Assembly (NCBI RefSeq): GCF_014306105.1
Contig: NZ_JACRVF010000003.1
Span: forward strand, 248,001-312,000
From: Pontibacter cellulosilyticus
GTDB taxonomy: Bacteria > Bacteroidota > Bacteroidia > Cytophagales > Hymenobacteraceae
Reading direction: 5' to 3'
Length of the DNA: 64,000 nucleotides
In this document: in pieces, positions 58,670 to 64,000 of the stretch
Layout of the letters: each line of letters starts with the position of its first letter
Position numbering within the stretch: the first letter of the stretch is position 1
Notes under the pieces: model-generated
Told to the model about the DNA's origin: nothing
The model's input: only the letters and a program-made list of their open reading frames with translations
The model's database searches: none
Program-made: the position numbers and the translations under genes

Positions 58670-59203
58670 TTAAAATACCTGCCCTATCTCCTGCTTTACA
58701 AAGCTGATGGCACGTGCAGTCGGGTCACTTTCGGAAGCAAGTATCGTTTCCAGAATTTTTTTGGCCAGGTCGGTTCCTTTTGCATTTTCGGGCAGCTCCC
58801 TGTACGTTTTGTTGATCAGGTTTACTACTTCCTCGCGGGCATGTTTTACCTGCTGCCATGCCTGCTCCGTCATGTACACCTGCTGTGACATATTGTGGTT
58901 AAACTCGCTCCGGATCTCAGCCAACAACAAACGGTGGTACTCAGCAGCTGTTTGTCCGGCGGCACCAACGCGTAGCAGCATGTTGCTTGGTGTGATGCGC
59001 TCCAGCAGCAGCACAACACGCTCATAGGCCTGCAGTCTAATCGGCAATACTGTATCCGCGTTCTTTTTGCGCAGGTCCAGCAAACGCAACTTATAGTCAC
59101 GCTCATAATGCTTCTTTACAAGGTAATACATAGCTCCTGCCACAATTATAGCCGGAAGCGCAATTTTGATAAGCTCTATGATAAGTATGGTTACTTCTTG
59201 CAT
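58670..59203 (-). CDS. Membrane-anchored hypothetical protein of a Bacteroidota family
   Basis: 177 residues. One N-terminal membrane helix (residues 4-30, LIIELIKIALPAIIVAGAMY), then a charged helical domain: RDYKLRLLDLRKKNADTVLP near 35-53, LQAYERVVLLLERITPSNML near 57-76, AEYHRLLLAEIRSEFNHNMS near 86-105 and VYMTEQAWQQVKHAREEVVN near 109-128. No catalytic motif. I believe such proteins form a conserved family of unknown function in Bacteroidota. The N-out/C-in topology is inferred from the positive charges after the helix. It converges with the SerB-SerA gene and is read away from the IscA-type gene. Confidence 0.8.
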   Translation of the reverse strand: MQEVTILIIELIKIALPAIIVAGAMYYLVKKHYERDYKLRLLDLRKKNADTVLPIRLQAYERVVLLLERITPSNMLLRVGAAGQTAAEYHRLLLAEIRSEFNHNMSQQVYMTEQAWQQVKHAREEVVNLINKTYRELPENAKGTDLAKKILETILASESDPTARAISFVKQEIGQVF

Positions 59204-59327
59204 TTCTGTTTTCTGGTTTGGCTATAAATATCGCAAAAAATTAATCTAATACCCATGAATCATTTATTCGCTTTACCTGTTAACTTATTAGAACGATTCG
59301 CCACGAGCATAATTAAGAAGAATTGCT

Positions 59328-59335
59328 TAAGTTTG
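59328..59335 (+). promoter_or_regulatory. Possible -7 element (TAAGTTTG) of the IscA-type gene
   Basis: Exact TAnnTTTG match, 28 bases before the ATG at 59364. No TTTG at the normal -33 spacing. Confidence 0.35.
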
Positions 59336-59363
59336 TGGCTACAAATAATGAATAGCTTATACT

Positions 59364-59711
59364 ATGGCAACAGAAACAAAAACTGCACCTATTACTCTAA
59401 CAGAAAGAGCTTTAGCTGAAGTTAAAAATATAATGCAGGAGAAGAATGTACCAGCAGAATACGGTTTGCGCGTTGGTGTGCAGGGCGGTGGCTGTTCTGG
59501 TATGTCTTACCTGTTGGGCTTCGATAAGGCGAAGGATTCTGACGAAATCTTCCATTTGGAAGGCGTTGACCTGATCATGGACAAGAAACATGCGATGTAT
59601 GTGCTTGGCATGCAGGTTGATTTTCAGGATGGTTTAAATGCCCGTGGATTTGTTTTCAACAACCCTCAGGCTACAAGCACCTGCGGCTGTGGCAGCTCCT
59701 TCTCAGCATAA
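59364..59711 (+). CDS. Iron-sulfur cluster assembly A-type carrier (IscA/SufA/ErpA family)
   Basis: Carries or passes Fe-S clusters or iron during cofactor assembly. 115 residues. The three conserved cysteines are present: Cys 44 in GGGCSGMSYLLGFD, and Cys 107 and Cys 109 in STCGCGSSF. Start: TATACT directly before ATG. Which of SufA, IscA or ErpA it matches in role cannot be told by sequence; no suf or isc gene is adjacent. A terminator follows, then repeat element 3. Confidence 0.93.
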   Translation: MATETKTAPITLTERALAEVKNIMQEKNVPAEYGLRVGVQGGGCSGMSYLLGFDKAKDSDEIFHLEGVDLIMDKKHAMYVLGMQVDFQDGLNARGFVFNNPQATSTCGCGSSFSA

Positions 59712-59739
59712 GTAAGATACCTTCTTTCTCTTTAGATAG

Positions 59740-59768
59740 GCAAAGCCCGGCATATAGTCGGGCTTTGC
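59740..59768 (+). terminator. Terminator of the IscA-type gene
   Basis: 10-bp stem GCAAAGCCCG / CGGGCTTTGC, 9-base loop, followed by TGTTTT. Confidence 0.85.
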
Positions 59769-59825
59769 TGTTTTAGATCAGGATTAGCAGGATGAATGGA
59801 TGAACAGGATTGCCTGCAGCAACTT

Positions 59826-60034
59826 GTCCAACCACCCCTGCCCCTCCTTATCCAAGGAGGGGAGCTCTGGAACTACTTCTGCAAATTAACATGGCCTTTA
59901 GCTTCTGCGTAACCTCCCATCTACCAAGATCTCTCCAAGATGACAAAGAATATAACATCAACTATTGTGATGGCAGAAGAGAAAGTAAATAAAAGCTCCC
60001 CTCCTTGGATAAGGAGGGGCAGGGGTGGTTGGAC
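59826..60034. repeat. Repeat element copy 3 (inverted-repeat, MITE/REP-like), 209 bp
   Basis: The outer 41 bases at each end (59826-59866 and 59994-60034) are exact inverted copies. The arms contain GTCCAACCACCCCTG next to a palindrome CCCCTCCTTA/AAGGAGGGG. The inner 127 bases include AACCTCCC and a box AAGATCT-C-CCAAGATGACAAAG shared with copy 2. The left flank TGCAG-N-AC before the arm is also kept in copies 1 and 2. Just upstream, GGATTAGCAGGATGAATGGA is a second repetitive-looking stretch. No coding capacity. Located between convergent genes. Confidence 0.9.
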
Positions 60035-60160
60035 CCGGCAACTATAGGAAGCTAGCCTGGAGACTCGCACGCACCCTAGATACCCGCCCCAGAAGTATAA
60101 TCTAGTAATAGGTCTGAAACAGAAACTTATACTTCTCTACCTCAATACTTTTCTAACTTT

Positions 60161-61048
60161 CTAATAAGTCCTCGTCATACTTGCCGGCACTACAAGTATA
60201 AAGTCTGCCTTATTTTTGTGCTCCTCCGACAGCTTTTCCAGGTCCTCCTGCAGCACTGTGGTGATGGTAAACGTCTTAAGCTGAGGATTGCCTTGTTTCA
60301 GATACCAGCCTATTCCTTCAAAATTATCGGAGTGGTAGGCTCCATTGAAATGCAGCACCTTTTTGCCTGCATTTACCTGACCAAGTATAAAATGCGCCAT
60401 GGTAGCATCTTTCAGAGCCTGTGCCTGCACAATGTTCTGGCTTTTAGTATTGCCGTGTGTACTGCTTCCAAACATGGCTAGCATATTTTTATAGCCCAGC
60501 AACTCCATATCTACCTTTATAGGCAGCGGTGCGATATACTTTTTTGCATCAGCAGAAACATTCTCCAAAGCAGTTAGACTTCCGGCGGCAACTGTGGCTG
60601 CATAACGGCGCGGCACATTGGTGGCAATAAAGGGTAACTTGTTATCCTTGGCGTAACGCACCAGTGGTTTGTAATCAGTCTTATAGTTAGTCCAGATGCG
60701 TGACTCCTGCTCAAAGTTGTTTTCTGGCACTACGCCAGCCAGGTACTCGTTCAGCACTAGTTGTACATCGGCTTCAAACATTTCGGCACCCAAGGCTAAG
60801 TTTTGCTTATGCTCTTTGTGGAGGTCTTTTGACAATTCCAGTTGCAGCCAGTGCGCAATAGGATCATTGTGCTGCTCCCCGAACAACACCACATCAGCCT
60901 CCTCCAACTCATCCAGCATCTTGCTATACTTTATACTTTTGCCATTCTTTGTGAATAGCTGGTAAGCCGGCTTATCTTTATTCTGGGCAAATGTTGTAAG
61001 TGCTGTCATCATCAGAAACAGAATAAGGGCAGGTAATATGTTTTTCAT
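60161..61048 (-). CDS. ChaN family (haem-binding uptake, Tiki-like) exported protein
   Basis: 295 residues. Signal peptide of about 21 residues ending TFAQ. The ChaN/Tiki superfamily core is clear: DVVLFGEQHNDPIAHWLQLE near 53-72 (the GEQHN motif), LALGAEMFEADVQLVLNEYL near 84-103, ATNVPRRYAATVAAG near 143 and KVLHFNGAYHSDNFEGIGWY near 229-248 (GAYHSD motif). ChaN of Campylobacter binds two haems; Tiki members are metal-dependent proteases. Here no lipobox Cys is seen, so it is probably a soluble periplasmic protein. Role in iron or haem handling is inferred from the family only. Confidence 0.85.
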   Translation of the reverse strand: MKNILPALILFLMMTALTTFAQNKDKPAYQLFTKNGKSIKYSKMLDELEEADVVLFGEQHNDPIAHWLQLELSKDLHKEHKQNLALGAEMFEADVQLVLNEYLAGVVPENNFEQESRIWTNYKTDYKPLVRYAKDNKLPFIATNVPRRYAATVAAGSLTALENVSADAKKYIAPLPIKVDMELLGYKNMLAMFGSSTHGNTKSQNIVQAQALKDATMAHFILGQVNAGKKVLHFNGAYHSDNFEGIGWYLKQGNPQLKTFTITTVLQEDLEKLSEEHKNKADFILVVPASMTRTY

Positions 61049-61078
61049 CTAAGCGTGATTTTATACTTCAAGATACAA

Positions 61079-61108
61079 AAAAGCCGGTACTGCAGAGCAC
61101 CGGCTTTT
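61079..61108 (-). terminator. Terminator of the ABC exporter operon
   Basis: AAAAGCCGGT / ACCGGCTTTT with a 10-base loop; T-run on the minus strand. Confidence 0.9.
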
Positions 61109-61125
61109 ATACTTTATACTTGTAG

Positions 61126-62475
61126 CTATACTCTGTAGAAGAGCCACTTCGAAAGTTCTTTGTAGTTGATCTTTTTGCCGTACATCAGGATACCAATGCG
61201 GTAAATACGGGCCGCTATCCAGGTGGTAAAGACGAAACCCAGTACCAGCAGCGCCATCGAAAGCAGTAGTTCCCAGGCAGGTACACCAAACGGCACGCGC
61301 ACCATCATCACAATCGGAGAGGTTAAAGGTATAATCGACATCCAAAATGCAACTGGTCCGTCAGGGTTTTTGAGCACCAACGTATACGACATGATAAAAG
61401 AGATGATCAGCGGGATCGTAATCGGGAACATGAACTGCTGCGTGTCTGTCTCGTTGTCTACGGCTGCACCTATGGCCCCGAATAGGGAGCCATACAGCAG
61501 GTAGCCTCCTAAAAAGTAAAACAGGAAACTACCAAGTATAAGCGGAAAGTTCAGGTTAGAGATGGCTGCCATACTTTCGCTGACCACTTTTGCTGCTCTG
61601 TCTTCTTCCTGTGCCTGTGCATCGGCATCATCCACTTCTTCTCCCAATGCAGCTTCTCGGCCGCTCGCCATTTGCTCTAAAGGCGTTGGCGGCGGCTTCA
61701 CACCAAACGCTGACTGCACCCCTCCCACTACAATCAGCGAGAGAACAATCCAGAGCAGGAACTGCGTGAGTCCCACGGCAGCTATACCTACTACCTTACC
61801 CATCATTAGTTGGAACGGCTTTACCGAAGAAATAATCACCTCAATAATGCGATTCGTTTTCTCCTCTATCACGCCGCGCATAATCTGCACACCATACATA
61901 AAGATGAAGAAGTAGATAATCACGGCTCCTGCCACACCTGCTATGGAGTTAGCCACCACACTGCTGTCTCTCTCACCTTCATCACTCAGGTTGATGGTTG
62001 TCAGCGAAATGTCTGCTTTTATTTTCTCGAGCGTTTCACGTTCCATGCCAGAGGCAATAAAGCGCTGGTTCTCCACCTCTTTTTCCAGCGCATTCTCCAG
62101 GCGCACTTTGGTTTGCAAGCTGGCACTCTTCTTAGAGTAGATAACTACTTTCTCCGGTTCACTTATACTAAAATCCCTTGGGATATAAAGCAAAGCAGTA
62201 TTGTCTGTTTCGCGGTACACCGTTTTAGCTTGGTCCAGCGTCCCGGCCAACGGCAAGAACTTCAGGTCTTTTTTATCTTCCAACTTATCGGCAAACAGGC
62301 CACTTTCGTCCAGCACCATTACGGTTTCGGCACTATCGGAGATGGTAACCAACCAGGCAGGCACAATCATAAAGGCTGCCAGCAACAGCGGGGTAAGCAG
62401 CGTCATGATGATGAAGCTTTTCTTACGCACTCGTGTCAGGTACTCACGCTGAATTATTAGCCAGATTTTATGCAT
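61126..62475 (-). CDS. ABC-2 type transporter permease (NatB-like)
   Basis: 449 residues. One membrane helix at residues 19-44 (SFIIMTLLTPLLLAAFMIVP), a periplasmic domain of about 140 residues, then six helices: GAVIIYFFIFMYGVQIMRG near 183, MGKVVGIAAVGLTQFLLWIV near 228, a loop rich in Asp/Glu/Ala, LILGSFLFYFLGGYLLYGSL near 317, IPLIISFIMSYTLV near 357 and LLSMALLVLGFVFTTWIAAR near 414. The plan matches NatB/YhaP-type ABC-2 exporters; EEKTNRIIEVIISSVKP near 211 is a typical family segment. Overlaps the end of the ATPase gene by 8 bases, so translation is coupled. Substrate (Na+, peptide or drug) unknown. Confidence 0.9.
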   Translation of the reverse strand: MHKIWLIIQREYLTRVRKKSFIIMTLLTPLLLAAFMIVPAWLVTISDSAETVMVLDESGLFADKLEDKKDLKFLPLAGTLDQAKTVYRETDNTALLYIPRDFSISEPEKVVIYSKKSASLQTKVRLENALEKEVENQRFIASGMERETLEKIKADISLTTINLSDEGERDSSVVANSIAGVAGAVIIYFFIFMYGVQIMRGVIEEKTNRIIEVIISSVKPFQLMMGKVVGIAAVGLTQFLLWIVLSLIVVGGVQSAFGVKPPPTPLEQMASGREAALGEEVDDADAQAQEEDRAAKVVSESMAAISNLNFPLILGSFLFYFLGGYLLYGSLFGAIGAAVDNETDTQQFMFPITIPLIISFIMSYTLVLKNPDGPVAFWMSIIPLTSPIVMMVRVPFGVPAWELLLSMALLVLGFVFTTWIAARIYRIGILMYGKKINYKELSKWLFYRV

Positions 62476-63379
62476 GGTGGGTTTCTTTTACTTTTCTGAT
62501 AAAGATATCGTTTATACTTGGCACCAACTCTATAAAAGAGTGTATCTCTACCCGCGGAATCAGGTACGCCAGCAGATCATTGGGCTTGGTATTGTTAAGT
62601 AGCTTAATATTGGCCCTGAAAATGCCATGGCTCTCATGTTGCTCCAGCACCTCAAAATCAGGTGAGGTAACGAGTAAATGGCCATTGCCTATTATCTGGT
62701 ATGTATCGGTTTTGTAGGCATCCTTCACTTCTTTTACCGGGCCATCCAACACTTTCCGAGAACGGTTTATCAAAGCAATATAATCGCAAAGCTCCTCTAC
62801 CGACTCCATGCGGTGCGTAGAGAAGATAATGGTGGCACCCCGCTCACGCAAACGCAGTATCTCGTCTTTTATCAGGTTGGCGTTGATTGGGTCAAATCCA
62901 GAGAAAGGCTCATCAAGTATGATCAGGGCTGGCTCGTGCATAACGGTAGCAATAAACTGCACCTTCTGCTGCATCCCCTTAGATAGATCTTCGATCTGCT
63001 TGCCCATCCACTCTTTAATCTCAAACCTGTCAATCCACTCCTTTATCCTGGTTTTGGCTTCGTCTTTACTTAGGCCTTTCAGTTGCGCCAGGTACAGTAA
63101 CTGCTCCCCTACCTTCATCTTTTTGTAAAGGCCGCGCTCTTCAGGCAAGTAGCCAATGTCTTTTATATGAGCAGGCTTCAGGCGTTCCCCCTTAAAGTAT
63201 ACTTCGCCGCTATCAGCTCCGGTTATCTGAGTAATAATGCGAATCAGAGAGGTTTTACCGGCGCCATTCGGACCCAGTAAGCCAAAGATGCAGCCAGTAG
63301 GAATCTCGAAGCTCACGTTATCGAGGGCAGTATGGTTGCTATAGCGCTTGGTTACGCCGTCAATTTTCAGGATGCTCAA
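62468..63379 (-). CDS. ABC transporter ATP-binding protein (NatA-like)
   Basis: 303 residues, ATPase of the exporter with the next gene. Walker A GLLGPNGAGKTSLIRI near 33-48, Q-loop TQITGADSG near 51, signature DLSKGMQQKVQFIATVMHE near 134-152 (variant of LSGGQ, as LSKGM), Walker B ALIILDEPFSGFDPI near 154-168, and switch His in IFSTHRMESVEEL near 186. The C-terminal 80 residues form the small domain usual for DrrA/NatA proteins. A promoter of the CTTG-N20-TATATTTG type lies 24 bases upstream. Confidence 0.92.
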   Translation of the reverse strand: MSILKIDGVTKRYSNHTALDNVSFEIPTGCIFGLLGPNGAGKTSLIRIITQITGADSGEVYFKGERLKPAHIKDIGYLPEERGLYKKMKVGEQLLYLAQLKGLSKDEAKTRIKEWIDRFEIKEWMGKQIEDLSKGMQQKVQFIATVMHEPALIILDEPFSGFDPINANLIKDEILRLRERGATIIFSTHRMESVEELCDYIALINRSRKVLDGPVKEVKDAYKTDTYQIIGNGHLLVTSPDFEVLEQHESHGIFRANIKLLNNTKPNDLLAYLIPRVEIHSFIELVPSINDIFIRKVKETHHA

Positions 63380-63402
63380 CGTTGAATTGCTTTTGATGTA
63401 CT

Positions 63403-63434
63403 CAAATATAGGTTTATACTATGTTTAGGACAAG
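63403..63434 (-). promoter_or_regulatory. Bacteroidota-type promoter of the ABC exporter operon
   Basis: Minus strand CTTG (63434-63431), 20-base spacer, TATATTTG (63410-63403). Same spacing as the bamD promoter. Confidence 0.6.
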
Positions 63435-63520
63435 TTTTCCTAAGGTATAGCCAATGTATAATCGACTAAGCTGCATATACGCCGGACCAATAAGAAAGTA
63501 TGAAGGATTAAGAAGTATAA

Positions 63521-63565
63521 AAACAGAAGAGCCGCTCTCCACGTGGAAAAGCGGCTCTTCTGTTT
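63521..63565 (-). terminator. Terminator of dnaJ
   Basis: 16-bp perfect stem AAACAGAAGAGCCGCT and complement at 63550-63565; the loop contains TCCACGTGGA, a 10-bp palindrome that can extend the structure. AAGTATA lies 8 bases outside it. Confidence 0.92.
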
Positions 63566-63579
63566 AGTATCAGCCTCTG

Positions 63580-63999
63580 TTACTGAAAGTAATCCTTCAC
63601 TTTCTCAAAGAAGCCTTTTTCGTTTTTACCCGGGTGTGGAGCAAAGTTTCTTGACTCACGCAGGCCTTCCAGCACAGCACGCTCCTCGTTGCTCAGAGAT
63701 TTCGGGGTCCATACGTTAATGTGGATCAACTGATCGCCGGTGCCGTAGCCGTTTATATCTTTGATGCCTTTCCCGCGCAGCCTGAAAATCTCTCCGCTTT
63801 GCGTACCTGGCTTAATGCTGATCTTTACTTTGCCTGTTATGGTCGGTACTTCGATCTCGGCACCCAGCGCAGCATCAACAAAGCTGATGTACTGGTCATA
63901 GATCACGTTATTGCCATCGCGCTTCAGGGTTGGATGCTGCTCCTCCTCTATCTGTATAAGCAAGTCGCCTGGTATTCCGCCACGTTCTGGCACGTTACC
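63580..63999 (-). CDS. dnaJ: Chaperone protein DnaJ, C-terminal part (5' end outside window)
   Basis: The frame is open to the window edge (first full codon at 63999) and gives the last 139 residues of the C-terminal substrate-binding region of DnaJ: GGIPGDLLIQIEEEQHPTLK, FVDAALGAEIEVPTITGKVK, IKPGTQSGEIFRLRGKGIKD and GDQLIHINVWTPKSLSNEER, then a Gly/Asn/Lys-rich end FFEKVKDYFQ. These are the beta-domain motifs of type I DnaJ. The J domain and zinc-finger region lie outside the window. The grpE and dnaK genes usually nearby cannot be checked. Confidence 0.93.
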   Translation of the reverse strand, partial: GNVPERGGIPGDLLIQIEEEQHPTLKRDGNNVIYDQYISFVDAALGAEIEVPTITGKVKISIKPGTQSGEIFRLRGKGIKDINGYGTGDQLIHINVWTPKSLSNEERAVLEGLRESRNFAPHPGKNEKGFFEKVKDYFQ

Positions 64000-64000
64000 T

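Noticed and set aside
37718-60034. CRISPR array made of the three related repeats
   Set aside because: The copies are about 10 kb apart, have inverted ends and no spacer structure; no cas genes.
61810-62460. 216-codon plus-strand frame over the ABC permease gene
   Set aside because: Antisense to a well-supported gene; no domain.

Overview
The window is chromosomal DNA of a member of the Bacteroidota, most likely Cytophagales/Hymenobacteraceae (Pontibacter-like). Reasons: two proteins with a type IX secretion (T9SS) C-terminal sorting domain; the order bamD, rpoZ, coaBC, DUF4835 gene, recN; the long rpoZ form typical of Bacteroidota; bacillithiol enzyme BshA; promoters of the form TTG-N19/20-TAnnTTTG; and starts without strong Shine-Dalgarno sequences. 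The genus is inference. I see no prophage, plasmid, IS transposase, CRISPR array, rRNA or certain tRNA gene. Most of the window is ordinary core genome.

Layout. 1-6 kb: end of a WbqC-like gene, clpC, an acyl-CoA carboxyltransferase gene (pccB type) and an M42 aminopeptidase. 6-13.7 kb: an amidohydrolase lipoprotein, a metal receptor, an aromatic amino acid operon (aroF fused to chorismate mutase, aroB, aroA, one unknown gene) and proline dehydrogenase. 13.9-21 kb: an envelope/stress district with a small acidic lipoprotein, an ECF-type sigma factor next to an anti-sigma-like membrane protein that carries a trypsin domain, three fasciclin lipoproteins in tandem, a YflT-like stress protein, a DUF4142 lipoprotein, an SGNH esterase and a DUF2383 protein. 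21-31 kb: tail-specific protease, gamma-glutamyltransferase, a T9SS-secreted nuclease, a second T9SS protein and a Cys/Met PLP enzyme. 31-37.6 kb: an unknown protein, lysS, three YtxH proteins, a Kazal-type lipoprotein, a cupin and fabI. 38-45 kb: recN, a small Sm-like protein, DUF4835, coaB/coaC (split by a frame change), rpoZ, bamD and an OstA/LptA-like gene. 45-52 kb: tilS, mdh, two rhomboid proteases and mutL. 52-64 kb: a GH3 glycosidase/beta-lactamase fusion, bshA, a SerB-SerA fusion, an unknown membrane-anchored protein, an IscA-type protein, a ChaN-like protein, an ABC exporter pair and the 3' end of dnaJ.

The signals that ordinary annotation does not explain are dispersed. First, the heptamer AAGTATA (TATACTT on the other strand) recurs far above chance inside genes, between genes, in terminator loops and just before start codons, and six copies are the full palindrome AAGTATACTT. 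Second, three copies of a 209-265 bp non-coding element with roughly 40-bp inverted ends lie at 37718, 47963 and 59826. Third, a shorter repeat flanks tilS. Within genes, the points of most interest are the sigma factor paired with an anti-sigma/trypsin fusion, the one-base frame change in coaBC, and the two enzyme fusions (SerB-SerA and GH3-beta-lactamase). All calls rest on reading the sequence; no database search was run.
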